This document shows, one piece after another, positions 9,450-18,883 of a stretch of 64,000 nt of DNA; position 1 is the stretch's first letter; the number at the start of each line of letters is the position of its first letter. The translations under genes were made by a program, and so were the position numbers. The notes under the pieces are model-generated. The model saw only the letters and a list, made by a program, of their open reading frames with translations. It was not told the origin of the DNA and ran no database searches. The DNA is from an uncultured Pseudomonas sp. (GTDB taxonomy: Bacteria; Pseudomonadota; Gammaproteobacteria; Pseudomonadales; Pseudomonadaceae): positions 62,001 through 126,000 of the forward strand of contig CALTWF010000003.1 in NCBI GenBank assembly GCA_943912755.1. Reading direction: 5' to 3'.

Positions 9450-9478
9450 ACTATAGGCCTGGCATTTTGATAGTGCAA
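9450..9478 (-). promoter_or_regulatory. Sigma-70 promoter of the leader-transporter transcript
   Basis: TTGCAC (-35, 9478-9473), a 17-base spacer and TATAGT (-10, 9455-9450) form a near-consensus promoter. It would start the transcript about 28 bases before the leader ORF and leave a leader of roughly 255 bases ahead of the transporter. Confidence 0.7.
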
Positions 9479-9481
9479 GCC

Positions 9482-9521
9482 TTCAGGGCCAATCGCTGGC
9501 AAGCCAGCGATTGGCCCTGAA
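9482..9521. repeat. Perfect REP palindrome, likely also terminator of lpxO
   Basis: TTCAGGGCCAATCGCTGGC and its exact inverse flank a two-base centre. The ATCGCTGGC/GCCAGCGAT core is shared with the other REP pairs in this window. It lies between the lpxO stop and the leader promoter and would insulate one from the other. Confidence 0.85.
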
Positions 9522-9528
9522 AAGCGAA

Positions 9529-10464
9529 TCAGAACAACCAGCGGTACAGCAAATAGGCAACCACCACGGCCAATACTGGCCGCAACACCCGGTAAGCCTT
9601 CGGATTGGCCCGCTTGAAGGTCTTCACCCGAGCACTGATCACATTGCTGAACTTCTTGCTCCAGGCATACGCCTGGTTGATCCCGCCAACCCGCTCGTCA
9701 TCGGTGTTCTGCGGCGCGGTGGCGCGGCCGAGGAAGGCGCTGACCTTGCGGTTGATCCTGGTCATCAGCGGGCTGCTCAGCGGGCGCTCGACGTCGCAGA
9801 ACAGGATGACCCGGGTGACGTCGGTTTCGTTCTTGACCCAGTGCACGTAGGTCTCGTCGAACATCACGTCCTCACCGTCACGCCAGGCATACGGCTGGCC
9901 ATCGACGTAGATGCGGCAGTTGTCCGAGTTCGGCGTGGTCAGGCCGAGGTGATAGCGCAGCGAGCCGGCGAAGGGATCGCGGTGCGGGTTGAGGTGGCTG
10001 CCACCGGGCAGCAGGGCGAACATCGCGCCCTTGACGTTGGGGATGCTGTTGACCAGCTCGACGGTCTTCGGGCACAGCAGCTCGGCCGATGGCAGGGCCT
10101 TGTCGTACCACTTCAGGTAGAAACGCTTCCAGCCCTTCTTGAAGAACGAGCCGAAACCGGCATCGTTGTCCTTCTCGGCGGCGCGGATATACCCCTCGTC
10201 GAACAGGTGCATGGCCTCTTCGCGGATGGTTTCCCAGTTGTTCTTCAGCACGTCCAGCTCGGGGAAGCGCTCACGGTCCAGGTACGGCTTGGACGGCACC
10301 CCGGAGAACAGGTACATCAGCGAGTTGTAGGGGGCGAACAGCGCCGAATGGTTGACGAACTGGCGCAGCACCGGCAACCGGGCCTTGCCGCGCAGGTGCA
10401 CGAACAGGACACTGCCGAAGAACAGCAGCAGCACGCCTGCCTTGGCGACAAAGGAAAAAGTCAT
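9529..10464 (-). CDS. lpxO: Lipid A hydroxylase LpxO (Fe(II)/2-oxoglutarate dioxygenase)
   Basis: A 311-residue member of the aspartyl/asparaginyl beta-hydroxylase family that adds a 2-hydroxyl to a secondary lipid A acyl chain at the inner membrane. Hydrophobic helices at both ends (GVLLLFFGSVLFVHLRG and YRVLRPVLAVVVAYLLYRWLF) anchor it. The iron site is visible as HRDPF (His-x-Asp) and the distal His of YVHWVKN; R in TRVILF is a likely 2-oxoglutarate contact. AGGAG precedes the ATG. It is a single-gene transcript closed by the REP palindrome. Confidence 0.9.
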   Translation of the reverse strand: MTFSFVAKAGVLLLFFGSVLFVHLRGKARLPVLRQFVNHSALFAPYNSLMYLFSGVPSKPYLDRERFPELDVLKNNWETIREEAMHLFDEGYIRAAEKDNDAGFGSFFKKGWKRFYLKWYDKALPSAELLCPKTVELVNSIPNVKGAMFALLPGGSHLNPHRDPFAGSLRYHLGLTTPNSDNCRIYVDGQPYAWRDGEDVMFDETYVHWVKNETDVTRVILFCDVERPLSSPLMTRINRKVSAFLGRATAPQNTDDERVGGINQAYAWSKKFSNVISARVKTFKRANPKAYRVLRPVLAVVVAYLLYRWLF

Positions 10465-10525
10465 TCAATGCTCCTGGAAATCTCGTTCAGGCCCTAAGCC
10501 GGAAATCGTCCATCATAAACCGAAC

Positions 10526-10552
10526 AGGCCCCGGCAAGAACTACCGGGGCCT
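10526..10552. terminator. GC-rich hairpin downstream of cysK
   Basis: AGGCCCCGG / CCGGGGCCT is a perfect 9-bp stem with a 9-base loop in the 261-base cysK-lpxO gap. It lacks a long T-run, so its use as a terminator is only moderately likely. It could instead lie in the lpxO 5' region. Confidence 0.45.
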
Positions 10553-10625
10553 GATAGACAGTGTTGGGGATTTTGTAATAACCCCGGGGACGGCGCATTG
10601 TCCCGGGTCAAATGCTGAACTGACC

Positions 10626-10699
10626 GGCCCTATCGCTGGCAAGCCAGCTCCCACAGGTTATGCGATCCCTGTGGGAGCTGGCTTGCCAGCGATAGGGCC
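10626..10699. repeat. REP pair (BIME-like inverted repeat)
   Basis: Two inverted copies of GGCCCTATCGCTGGCAAGCC...CCCACAGG surround a short loop. Each arm contains its own GCTGGCAAGCCAGC palindrome. It lies directly after cysK. Confidence 0.88.
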
Positions 10700-10725
10700 C
10701 TCAGCAACAGCACAAGAGCCAGTGC

Positions 10726-11700
10726 TTACTGCTGGTTCTCCTGCTCGGTGAACAGATCACTGAACAGCATGCTCGACAGGTAGCGCTCGCCGGAGTCCGG
10801 CAGGATCACCACGATGGTCTTGCCCTGCATTTCCGGCTTCTCGGCCAGACGCACCGCGGCGGCCATGGCGGCGCCACAGGAAATGCCGCAGAGAATGCCC
10901 TCTTCCTGCATCAGGCGCAGGGCCATGGCCTTGGACTCATCGTCGCTGACCTTTTCCACCTGGTCGACGATCGACAGGTCGAGGTTCTTCGGCACGAAAC
11001 CGGCACCGATGCCCTGGATCTTGTGCGGGCTCGGCTTGATCTCCTCACCGGCCAGGGCCTGGCTGATCACCGGCGAGCTGATCGGCTCGACCGCCACCGA
11101 GAGGATCGCCTTGCCCTGGGTGTGCTTGATGTAGCGCGACACACCGCTGATGGTGCCGCCGGTGCCGACGCCGGCCACCAGCACGTCCACCGCGCCGTCG
11201 GTGTCGTTCCAGATTTCCGGGCCGGTGGTCTTTTCATGGATGGCCGGGTTGGCCGGGTTGTCGAACTGCGCCGGCATGAAGTACTTGGCCGGGTCGCTGG
11301 CGAGGATCTCGCTGGCCTTCTCGATGGCGCCCTTCATGCCCTTGGCCGGCTCGGTCAGGACCAGCTCGGCGCCCAGCGCCTTGAGGACCTTGCGCCGCTC
11401 AATGCTCATCGACGCCGGCATGGTCAGCAGCAGCTTATAGCCGCGGGCAGCGGCGACGAAGGCCAGGCCAATGCCGGTGTTGCCCGAGGTCGGCTCGACG
11501 ATGGTCATGCCCGGCTTGAGCTTGCCGCTGCTTTCGGCGTCCCAGACCATGTTCGCGCCGATCCGGCATTTGACCGAATAACCCGGGTTGCGCCCTTCGA
11601 TCTTGGCCAGGATGGTCACCCCGCGCGGGGCGATGCGGTTGATCTGCACCAGCGGCGTGTTGCCGATGGAATGGGCGTTGTCAGCGAAGATACGGCTCAT
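10726..11700 (-). CDS. cysK: Cysteine synthase A (O-acetylserine sulfhydrylase)
   Basis: A 324-residue PLP enzyme that makes L-cysteine from O-acetylserine and sulfide. The start region [11 protein letters not shown], the PLP lysine in [10 protein letters not shown], the substrate-binding loop [12 protein letters not shown] and the glycine loop [12 protein letters not shown] are all present, along with [11 protein letters not shown] near the C-terminus. The Lys motif and length fit CysK better than the shorter CysM. ATG at 11700 is preceded by AAAGGA; an in-frame codon seven residues earlier is not. It is followed by a REP pair. Confidence 0.94.
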   Translation of the reverse strand: MSRIFADNAHSIGNTPLVQINRIAPRGVTILAKIEGRNPGYSVKCRIGANMVWDAESSGKLKPGMTIVEPTSGNTGIGLAFVAAARGYKLLLTMPASMSIERRKVLKALGAELVLTEPAKGMKGAIEKASEILASDPAKYFMPAQFDNPANPAIHEKTTGPEIWNDTDGAVDVLVAGVGTGGTISGVSRYIKHTQGKAILSVAVEPISSPVISQALAGEEIKPSPHKIQGIGAGFVPKNLDLSIVDQVEKVSDDESKAMALRLMQEEGILCGISCGAAMAAAVRLAEKPEMQGKTIVVILPDSGERYLSSMLFSDLFTEQENQQ

Positions 11701-11827
11701 GGCAGGGGGTCCTTTTGGCACCGAGCGAAAACCTCAAGGGTAAGCCTGCCATGGGGGTGCGTCTACCCCGGTAGAACTCCGTGCAAGCGACTGCGGTCAA
11801 CCTTTCACCCGGGTTCTGGAGAGACCG

Positions 11828-12913
11828 ATGAAACGTCGCTATCGCTGGCCGCTGGCCGCCCTGGCCGGCCTTCTCGTGCTGTTGCTCGCCCTGCACCTGT
11901 CGCTGCCCTGGCTGGTGCGCGACTACCTCAACGGCAAGCTCGCCGACATGGGCGACTATCGCGGCCAGATCGCCGACGTTGACCTGGCCTGGTGGCGGGG
12001 TGCCTACAGGATCAACGGCCTGACCATCGTCAAGACCAGCGGCAAGGTGCCGGTGCCGCTGCTCGATGCGCCGCTCATCGATCTGTCGGTGAGCTGGCAT
12101 TCGCTGTGGTCCGAGCATGCGGTGGTGGGTGAAGTAACCTTCCTGCGCCCCGAGCTCAACTTCGTCGACGGCGGCAACCAGCAGGCTTCGCAGACCGGCC
12201 AGGGCACCAACTGGCGGCAACAGCTGGAGAAACTGCTGCCCATCACCCTCAACGAAGTGCTGATCCAGGACGGCACCCTGACCTTTCGCAACTACAATTC
12301 CAAACCCGCCGTGGACCTCAAGGCCACCCGGCTCGACGCCAGCATCCACAACCTGACCAACGTGGTCGACAAGCAAGGCCGGCGCGACGCCAGTTTCGAC
12401 GGCAAGGCCCTGCTACTCGGCGACGCCCCGGTGGAAAGCACCGCCACCTTCGACCCCCTGAGCAATTTCGAAGACTTCCAGTTCCGCCTGCGCGCCACCG
12501 ATATCCAGTTGCGCCGCCTCAACGACTTTGCCAGCGCCTACGGCAAGTTCGACTTCAAGGCCGGGCACGGCGACGTGGTGATCGAGGCCCAGGCCGAGAA
12601 AGGCCGGCTGACCGGCTACATCAAGCCGCTGCTGCGCGATGTCGAGGTATTCGACTGGCGGCAGGACGTGGAAAACACGGACAAGAACATCTTCCGCTCG
12701 GTGTGGGAGGCGCTGGTCGGCGCCACCGAGACGGTGCTGAAGAACCAGCCGAAAAACCAGTTCGCCACCCGTGTCGAGCTGTCCGGCAGCGTGCACGACA
12801 GCGATATCAGCGCTTTCGAGGCGTTTCTGCAGATCCTGCGCAACGGCTTTATCCAGGCCTTCAACGCACGCTACGAGCGTTCCGCGCCCCAGTCTGACCG
12901 GGTCACCGAGTGA
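11828..12913 (+). CDS. DUF748 domain AsmA-like protein
   Basis: A 361-residue protein with an N-terminal signal-anchor (LAALAGLLVLLLALHLSLPWLV, residues 10-31) followed by DUF748-type periplasmic beta structure: VDLAWWRGAYRINGLTIVKTSG, VTFLRPELNFVDG and EVLIQDGTLTFRNYNSKP. The family belongs with AsmA-like envelope proteins thought to act in lipid or outer-membrane homeostasis; the role here is unproven. GGAG precedes ATG. It ends in a hairpin before the moxR gene, so it may be a separate transcript. Confidence 0.82.
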   Translation: MKRRYRWPLAALAGLLVLLLALHLSLPWLVRDYLNGKLADMGDYRGQIADVDLAWWRGAYRINGLTIVKTSGKVPVPLLDAPLIDLSVSWHSLWSEHAVVGEVTFLRPELNFVDGGNQQASQTGQGTNWRQQLEKLLPITLNEVLIQDGTLTFRNYNSKPAVDLKATRLDASIHNLTNVVDKQGRRDASFDGKALLLGDAPVESTATFDPLSNFEDFQFRLRATDIQLRRLNDFASAYGKFDFKAGHGDVVIEAQAEKGRLTGYIKPLLRDVEVFDWRQDVENTDKNIFRSVWEALVGATETVLKNQPKNQFATRVELSGSVHDSDISAFEAFLQILRNGFIQAFNARYERSAPQSDRVTE

Positions 12914-12941
12914 CGGCCCATTCAGAGACTGAATGGGCCGT
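12913..12941 (+). terminator. Hairpin at the end of the DUF748 gene
   Basis: ACGGCCCATTCAG / CTGAATGGGCCGT is a perfect 13-bp stem with a 3-base loop starting at the stop codon. Only a short T-rich stretch follows. Confidence 0.6.
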
Positions 12942-13038
12942 CTGCGTTCCCAGTGTGTAGGACCGCGGGTATAGTCGCGTATGACATTTTTCTGCCGGAA
13001 AGCGACTGCCCGGCATCCGTATTCATGAGGATGGACAG

Positions 13039-13884
13039 ATGAAGTTCGAAGGCACCAGCGCATACGTCGCCACAGACGACCTGAAACTGGCGGTCAACGC
13101 GGCGATCACCCTGGAGCGGCCACTGCTGGTCAAGGGCGAGCCGGGCACCGGCAAGACCATGCTCGCCGAGCAACTGGCCGCGTCCTTCGGTGCCAAGCTG
13201 ATCACCTGGCACATCAAGTCCACCACCAAGGCCCACCAGGGCCTCTACGAATACGATGCGGTCAGCCGCCTGCGCGACTCGCAACTGGGCGTGGACAAGG
13301 TCCACGACGTGCGCAACTACCTGAAGAAGGGCAAGTTGTGGGAAGCCTTCGAAGCCGAGGAGCGGGTGATCCTGCTGATCGACGAGATCGACAAGGCCGA
13401 CATCGAGTTCCCCAACGACCTGTTGCAGGAACTGGACAAGATGGAGTTCTACGTTTACGAGACCGACGAGACCATCAAGGCCAAACAGCGCCCGATCATC
13501 ATCATCACCTCGAACAACGAAAAGGAGCTGCCGGACGCCTTCCTGCGCCGCTGCTTCTTCCACTACATCGCCTTCCCCGACCGCGACACCCTGCAGCAGA
13601 TCGTCGACGTGCACTACCCGAACATCAAGAAAGACCTGGTCAGCGAGGCGCTGGACGTGTTCTTCGACGTGCGCAAGGTACCGGGGCTGAAGAAAAAGCC
13701 GTCCACCTCCGAGCTGGTCGACTGGCTGAAGCTGCTGATGGCCGACAACATCGGCGAGGCGGTGCTGCGCGAGCGCGATCCGACCAAGGCCATCCCGCCA
13801 CTGGCCGGCGCCCTGGTGAAGAACGAACAGGACGTGCAACTGCTCGAACGCCTGGCCTTCATGAGCCGCCGCGGCAACCGCTGA
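13039..13884 (+). CDS. MoxR family AAA+ ATPase
   Basis: A 281-residue ATPase with Walker A GEPGTGKTM (about residues 38-46), Walker B LLIDEIDKAD and sensor residues around ITSNNEKELPDAFLRRC (Arg finger region). MoxR ATPases work with von Willebrand A proteins to assemble or mature metal cofactor-containing or other complexes. The vWA partner follows 19 bases downstream. The client is unknown. The DUF748 gene upstream is on the same strand but separated by a hairpin. Confidence 0.92.
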   Translation: MKFEGTSAYVATDDLKLAVNAAITLERPLLVKGEPGTGKTMLAEQLAASFGAKLITWHIKSTTKAHQGLYEYDAVSRLRDSQLGVDKVHDVRNYLKKGKLWEAFEAEERVILLIDEIDKADIEFPNDLLQELDKMEFYVYETDETIKAKQRPIIIITSNNEKELPDAFLRRCFFHYIAFPDRDTLQQIVDVHYPNIKKDLVSEALDVFFDVRKVPGLKKKPSTSELVDWLKLLMADNIGEAVLRERDPTKAIPPLAGALVKNEQDVQLLERLAFMSRRGNR

Positions 13885-13903
13885 CGCCACGGGGGCAATC
13901 GCC

Positions 13904-15082
13904 ATGCTGCTCAATCTGTTCAATGAAATGCGCGCGGCCAAGGTGCCGGTGTCGGTGCGCGAACTGCTCGACCTGATCAATGCCTTGCAGCAGCGGGTCA
14001 CCTTCGCCGACATGGACGAGTTCTACTATCTGTCGCGGGCAATCCTGGTCAAGGACGAGCGTCATTTCGACAAGTTCGACCGGGCCTTTTCCGCCTATTT
14101 CAAGGGCCTGGAGAATCTCGACCGGCATCTGGAGGCGCTGATTCCGGAGGACTGGCTGCGCAAGGAATTCGAGCGCCAGCTGAGCGACGAGGAGCGCGCG
14201 CAGATCCAGTCCCTGGGCGGGCTGGACAAGCTGATCGAGGAATTCAAGAAGCGCCTGGAAGAGCAGAAAGGCCGCCATGCCGGTGGCAACAAATGGATCG
14301 GCACCGGCGGCACCAGCCCGTTCGGCTCGGGCGGTTTCAACCCGGAAGGCATCCGCGTCGGCGATGCCGGCAAGCGCCAGGGCAAGGCGGTCAAGGTCTG
14401 GGACCAGCGCGAGTACAAGAACCTCGACGACCAGGTCGAACTGGGTACGCGCAATATCAAGCTGGCCCTGCGCCGCCTGCGCAAGTTCGCCCGCCAGGGT
14501 GCGGCGGACGAGCTGGATATCGACGGCACCATCGACCACACCGCCCGCGACGCCGGCCTGCTCAACATCCAGATGCGCCCGGAACGACGCAACAGCGTCA
14601 AGCTGCTGTTGCTGTTCGATATCGGCGGCTCGATGGATGCCCACGTGAAGATCTGCGAAGAGTTGTTCTCGGCCTGCAAGACCGAGTTCAAGCACCTGGA
14701 GTACTACTACTTCCACAACTTCGTCTACGAGTCGGTGTGGAAGAACAACCTGCGCCGCACCTCGGAACGCACCTCGACCCTCGACCTGCTGCACAAGTAC
14801 GGCGCCGACTACAAGGTAGTGTTCGTCGGCGATGCGGCCATGGCGCCCTACGAAATCACCCAGCCGGGTGGCAGCGTCGAGCACTGGAACGAAGAGGCCG
14901 GGTATGTATGGATGCAGCGCTTCATGGAGAAATTCAAGAAGCTCATCTGGATCAACCCGTACCCCAAGGACACCTGGAACTACACGTCGTCGACCAATAT
15001 CGTCCGCGAGCTGGTCGAGGACCGCATGTATCCGCTGACCTTGCGCGGGCTTGAGGAAGGGATGCGGTTTTTGTCCAAGTAG
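13904..15082 (+). CDS. vWA domain protein, MoxR partner (CoxE-like)
   Basis: A 392-residue protein with a helical N-terminal half, a Gly-rich linker (TGGTSPFGSGGF near residue 135) and a C-terminal von Willebrand A domain. The metal-ion-dependent adhesion site is LLLLFDIGGSMDAHV (D-x-G-x-S). The last part, NIVRELVEDRMYPLTLRGLEEGM, is typical of the MoxR-associated CoxE-like family. It is translated right after the MoxR ATPase and likely binds the ATPase and its client. It is followed by a REP pair. Confidence 0.9.
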   Translation: MLLNLFNEMRAAKVPVSVRELLDLINALQQRVTFADMDEFYYLSRAILVKDERHFDKFDRAFSAYFKGLENLDRHLEALIPEDWLRKEFERQLSDEERAQIQSLGGLDKLIEEFKKRLEEQKGRHAGGNKWIGTGGTSPFGSGGFNPEGIRVGDAGKRQGKAVKVWDQREYKNLDDQVELGTRNIKLALRRLRKFARQGAADELDIDGTIDHTARDAGLLNIQMRPERRNSVKLLLLFDIGGSMDAHVKICEELFSACKTEFKHLEYYYFHNFVYESVWKNNLRRTSERTSTLDLLHKYGADYKVVFVGDAAMAPYEITQPGGSVEHWNEEAGYVWMQRFMEKFKKLIWINPYPKDTWNYTSSTNIVRELVEDRMYPLTLRGLEEGMRFLSK

Positions 15083-15095
15083 GATGTCGCTCTCC

Positions 15096-15180
15096 AGGGC
15101 CTCATCGCTGGCAAGCCAGCTCCCACAAGGTGCTGTACATGCAGTACTGGTGGGAGCTGGCTTGCCAGCGATGAGGCCCT
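15096..15180. repeat. REP pair (BIME-like inverted repeat)
   Basis: AGGGCCTCATCGCTGGCAAG...CTCCCAC and its inverse flank a 19-base centre. It separates the convergent ends of the vWA gene and pxpC. Confidence 0.88.
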
Positions 15181-15181
15181 G

Positions 15182-16102
15182 TCAGTCGACAAACCCTTTG
15201 AGCCAATCCTGCATCTCGGCCCAGGCGAAATCCTGCACCACCGCCCTGAACTGCACCTTTTCCCCCGGCAGGCACTGCGCCAGCCGCGCCAGCGCCAACG
15301 GCGTCAGCGCCCCCAGCCGCGGATAGCCACCAATGGTCTGCCGGTCATTGAGCAACACGATCGGCTGCCCGTCCGGCGGCACCTGCACCGCGCCCAGCGG
15401 AATGCCCTCGGAGATCATCGGCCGGCCCTGGTATTGCAGCGCTGGCCCGAGCAGGCGGATGCCCATGCGGTCGGCGCGGCTGTCCAGCGCCCACTGGCTG
15501 TTGAATGCGTCGAACAGGCTCTGCCCGGCGAACTCGCCCAGTTGCGCGCCCATCACCAGGTCCAGGCACGCGCCAGCGGCCAGATCGGGACGCAGCGCCT
15601 CGGGCACTTCCCCACGCCCCGCCGACTGCCCGCCGAAGTGCAACGCATCCCCCTTCACCAGCGCCCTGCCCGTCCCGTCCGGCCCGCCCAGTTCTTCGCG
15701 AACCACCGTGGAACGACTGCCCAGCACGGCCGCAGCATCAAAGCCGCCGGGCGCCGCGAGATAGGCGCGAGCGCCGAGCAACGGCAGGCTGAGCTGCAAG
15801 CGCTGGCCCTGGCGCAATACAAAGCTGCGCCACGGTTTCAGGGGCTCGCCATCGACCCGCGCATCCAGGTCAGCGCCGGCCAGGGCCAGGCGGCAATCCT
15901 GCTCGGCGACCACGGCAAACCCGCCCAAAGTGATTTCCACCACGGCGGCCTGCGCCGGGTTGTCCAGCAGCCAGTTGGCCCAGCGCGCCGATACCCAGTC
16001 CAGCGCGCCGCCCTGGGTCACGCCGAGGTGGCGTACGCCAAAGCGGCCCTGGTCCTGCACCTGGCACAGCGGCGTGCTGGCTTCGACCCGCAGATGGCTC
16101 AT
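15182..16102 (-). CDS. pxpC: 5-oxoprolinase subunit PxpC
   Basis: A 306-residue subunit of the ATP-dependent 5-oxoprolinase PxpABC, which opens 5-oxoproline (pyroglutamate) to glutamate. It belongs to the carboxyltransferase-type KipA family: GRFGVRHLGVTQGGALD near the start and GIPLGAVQVPPDGQPIVLLNDRQTIGGYP near the end are signature stretches. The start is ATG at 16102, overlapping the pxpB stop (TGATG); a TTG one codon earlier is possible. It is the last gene of a six-gene operon. Confidence 0.93.
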   Translation of the reverse strand: MSHLRVEASTPLCQVQDQGRFGVRHLGVTQGGALDWVSARWANWLLDNPAQAAVVEITLGGFAVVAEQDCRLALAGADLDARVDGEPLKPWRSFVLRQGQRLQLSLPLLGARAYLAAPGGFDAAAVLGSRSTVVREELGGPDGTGRALVKGDALHFGGQSAGRGEVPEALRPDLAAGACLDLVMGAQLGEFAGQSLFDAFNSQWALDSRADRMGIRLLGPALQYQGRPMISEGIPLGAVQVPPDGQPIVLLNDRQTIGGYPRLGALTPLALARLAQCLPGEKVQFRAVVQDFAWAEMQDWLKGFVD

Positions 16103-16794
16103 CAACGCTCCTCCAGCGGCGTGTCGTCGCCACCCAGCTTGAGAAACTCATCGCGCCCGATGGCCACGAAACGCACCCGGTCGCCCGGTTGCAGCAGGCT
16201 GTAGCCATCGCGCTGACGGTCGAACAGCGGCGCCGGGGTGCGCCCGATCAGGTTCCAGCCGCCCGGTGACAGCGCCGGGTAGGCGGCAGTCTGGCGTTCG
16301 GCAATGCCCACGCTGCCTGCCGCCACGCGCTTGCGCGGCGTAGCCAGGCGCGGCGCGGCCAGGGATTCCTCGACCAGTCCCATAAAGGCGAAACCCGGTG
16401 CGAAACCGAGGGCGAACACCTGGTATTCGCGTCCCGTGTGACGCCGGACAATCTCGCTTTCCGATACCCCGCAGCGCGTCGCCAAGGCCGTCAGTTCAGG
16501 CCCGACACTGGCGTCGTACCACACCGGAATCTGCATCTGCCGCCCGCTGCCGTCCGCATCGGGACGCAGGTCGCGCAAGGCCTCGACGATCAAGCCCCGC
16601 GCCTCGGCCGGCGGACAGTCGAACTGCACCATCAGGGTGGTATAGGACGGCACCAGCTCGACCAGCCGCGTGCCGAACGCAGTGCGCAGACGCTGGCTGG
16701 CGGCGAGCATCCAGGGCATGTGGGCTTCGTCGATGGCATCGAACAGGCGCACCATCAGGCAATCGATGGCCACCACTTCGAGGCGCGGGGTCAT
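16102..16794 (-). CDS. pxpB: 5-oxoprolinase subunit PxpB
   Basis: A 230-residue KipI-like carboxyltransferase-domain subunit of 5-oxoprolinase. [19 protein letters not shown] and the following [22 protein letters not shown] with [11 protein letters not shown] are family hallmarks, containing a conserved His/Arg-rich active region. It overlaps both pxpA (4 bases) and pxpC, so the three subunits are translationally coupled and likely made in fixed ratio. Confidence 0.93.
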   Translation of the reverse strand: MTPRLEVVAIDCLMVRLFDAIDEAHMPWMLAASQRLRTAFGTRLVELVPSYTTLMVQFDCPPAEARGLIVEALRDLRPDADGSGRQMQIPVWYDASVGPELTALATRCGVSESEIVRRHTGREYQVFALGFAPGFAFMGLVEESLAAPRLATPRKRVAAGSVGIAERQTAAYPALSPGGWNLIGRTPAPLFDRQRDGYSLLQPGDRVRFVAIGRDEFLKLGGDDTPLEER

Positions 16795-17540
16795 GACGGC
16801 AGGGCGTCCAGCGCCTGGCGGATCTGCCGCACCGCCGCTACCGAGCCTTGATTGTCACCATGCACGCAGAGGGTCTGGGCGCGCAGTTGCACCGGGCTGC
16901 CATCGTTGCTGGTGAGCACTTCGCCACGGGCCAGGCGCAGGGCCTGGTCCACCACCAGCGCCGGGTCGTGATGCACGGCTCCCGGCAGGCGCCGCGACAC
17001 CAGGCGCCCGGCGGCATCGTAGGCACGGTCGGCAAACGCCTCGAACCACAGGGTGATTCCCAGTTCGGCCCCCAAGGCACGGGCGGCGCCGTCGTCGGCG
17101 GTGGCCATCAGCATCAGCGGCAGGGTGCGGTCATAGGCGGCCACGGCTTCGAGCACGGCGCGCAGCTTGCCGTGGTCGGCCATCATGTCGTTGTACAGCG
17201 CACCATGGGGTTTGACGTAGGCGACGCGGGTGCCCTGGACCCGGCAGATACCGTCCAGCGCACCGATCTGGTAGTGCAGCAGGTCACGGATCTCGTCGCT
17301 GCTGCAGGCCATCGAACGACGACCGAAGCCCTGCAGGTCGGGATAGGCGGGATGGGCGCCGACCAGCACCTTGTGCGCCACGGCCAGGGCCACGGTCTGG
17401 CGCATGATGCCAGGGTCGCCGGCATGGAAACCGCAGGCGATGTTGGCGCAATCGATGAAAGGCATCACCTCGGCATCCAGACCCATGGTCCAGTTGCCGA
17501 AGCTTTCGCCCATGTCGCAGTTGAGTAGCAGACGGCTCAC
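16791..17540 (-). CDS. pxpA: 5-oxoprolinase subunit PxpA (LamB/YcsF family)
   Basis: A 249-residue LamB/YcsF family protein that, with PxpB and PxpC, hydrolyses 5-oxoproline. The family signature [13 protein letters not shown] opens the protein, followed by [12 protein letters not shown] and [11 protein letters not shown], which contain the conserved acidic and His residues of the active site. It starts with GTG at 17540 just after DUF2937. Order within the operon is DUF2937-pxpA-pxpB-pxpC. Confidence 0.93.
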   Translation of the reverse strand: MSRLLLNCDMGESFGNWTMGLDAEVMPFIDCANIACGFHAGDPGIMRQTVALAVAHKVLVGAHPAYPDLQGFGRRSMACSSDEIRDLLHYQIGALDGICRVQGTRVAYVKPHGALYNDMMADHGKLRAVLEAVAAYDRTLPLMLMATADDGAARALGAELGITLWFEAFADRAYDAAGRLVSRRLPGAVHHDPALVVDQALRLARGEVLTSNDGSPVQLRAQTLCVHGDNQGSVAAVRQIRQALDALPS

Positions 17541-17559
17541 GCGGGCCTCCGGATCAGGT

Positions 17560-18081
17560 TCAACGCCAGCTCGGCTGCACGGCCTTGCGCCGGCCGCCCA
17601 TGATCACCCAGCCGACCAACAGCAACAGGCTTTCCACCACCAGCGCGAACAGCACCGCGCAACCCAGGCCCCAACTCGCCGCCTCGGGGGTGAGCAGGAT
17701 CTGGTAGCTGTAGCCCTTGAGGGTTTCTTCGCGGATCGCCGGGTCCGGCCGGGTCAGCACGTGCAGGGTGCGGCTCAGCCAGCCCCCCTGCAGGGCCTGC
17801 CATTCACCTTCGAGCAGGCGGTTGCGGATCTGCAGGCTTTCGATGCTGTTGGCGTCACTGTTGAATACCGGGTCGTCGCTGGACCGGTAGTGCCGCACCA
17901 GCGCATCGAGATCGCCGTTGAAGAAGCGCTGCGCGGTCTGCTGGAAGCCCTTGAGGCCTTCGCGGGACTCCAGCAGGTGGGCTTGCACGCGCTGGCCGTA
18001 GTCGTTGATCAGGCCAGGCACCTGGACGCCCAGCAACAGACCACAGGTGAACAGGATCAACCGCAGGTAGCTTCTGAGCAT
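17560..18081 (-). CDS. DUF2937 family membrane protein
   Basis: A 173-residue protein with one hydrophobic helix at each end ([18 protein letters not shown] and [25 protein letters not shown]) and a helical, probably periplasmic, middle. The conserved core [19 protein letters not shown] followed by [20 protein letters not shown] fits DUF2937. Function unknown. It lies 10 bases after the amidotransferase gene and 19 bases before pxpA, so it is almost certainly in the same transcript. Confidence 0.82.
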   Translation of the reverse strand: MLRSYLRLILFTCGLLLGVQVPGLINDYGQRVQAHLLESREGLKGFQQTAQRFFNGDLDALVRHYRSSDDPVFNSDANSIESLQIRNRLLEGEWQALQGGWLSRTLHVLTRPDPAIREETLKGYSYQILLTPEAASWGLGCAVLFALVVESLLLLVGWVIMGGRRKAVQPSWR

Positions 18082-18091
18082 TGGCTCGTCC

Positions 18092-18868
18092 TTAGCTGGT
18101 CTGGCCCTTGGCGATGCATTCGCCCTTGCGCCACAGGCCCCATTGGCCGGGCTCGTAGCGCTGCCAGGTTTCGTTTTCGGTGAGCGCTTCGGTGGCGATC
18201 ACGGTGACCACGTCGTTGGGCGTGGTTTCGGCCTGGAAGTCGACGATCATGTCGACATCCTTGAGCCGGGCCGGACCGAACGGCGCGCGACGGGTGATGT
18301 GTACCAGCTTGGTCGAGCAGAAGCAGAACAGCCAGTCGCCATCACTGAGCAGGCAATTGAACACGCCCTTGCCGCGGTATTCGGCACAGGCCTGCTGCAG
18401 CACCGGCAACAGTTGCTCGACCTCCACCGGCTCGGGGAAGGCTTCGCGGATACGGTTGAGCAGGTCGCAGAAGGCCGCTTCGCTGTCGGTGTCGCCGATC
18501 GGCCGGTAGAAGCTGGTCAGTCCGTCCAGTCCGGCGAGCTGGCCGTTATGCGCGAAGCACCAGTTGCGCCCCCACAGCTCGCGCACGAACGGGTGGGTAT
18601 TGGACAGGCAGACCTTGCCGACGTTGGCCTGGCGGATATGGCCGATCACCACTTCGCTCTTGATCGGGTAGCGCTGCACCAGGTTGGCGACTTCCGATTC
18701 GCAGCTCGCCGCAGGGTCCTGGGACAGGCGCAGGCCGCGGCCTTCGTAGAAGCCGATGCCCCAACCATCGCGGTGCGGGCCGGTGCGGCCGCCGCGTTGC
18801 ATCAGGCCGGTGAAGCTGAAGACGATATCGGTGGGGACGTTGGCACTCATGCCCAGCAGTTCGCACAT
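18092..18868 (-). CDS. Class II glutamine amidotransferase (YafJ-like)
   Basis: A 258-residue Ntn-type glutamine amidotransferase. The nucleophile is Cys2 (MCELLGMS). Conserved blocks are GPHRDGWGIGFYEG, VVIGHIRQAN and WCFAHNGQLAGL (oxyanion-hole Asn-Gly). It has no synthase domain, as in YafJ, so the acceptor of ammonia or the gamma-glutamyl substrate is unknown. It lies in one operon with 5-oxoprolinase, which points to glutamine/gamma-glutamyl/pyroglutamate metabolism. Confidence 0.88.
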   Translation of the reverse strand: MCELLGMSANVPTDIVFSFTGLMQRGGRTGPHRDGWGIGFYEGRGLRLSQDPAASCESEVANLVQRYPIKSEVVIGHIRQANVGKVCLSNTHPFVRELWGRNWCFAHNGQLAGLDGLTSFYRPIGDTDSEAAFCDLLNRIREAFPEPVEVEQLLPVLQQACAEYRGKGVFNCLLSDGDWLFCFCSTKLVHITRRAPFGPARLKDVDMIVDFQAETTPNDVVTVIATEALTENETWQRYEPGQWGLWRKGECIAKGQTS

Positions 18869-18883
18869 GCGCGGTCGCTCCGG

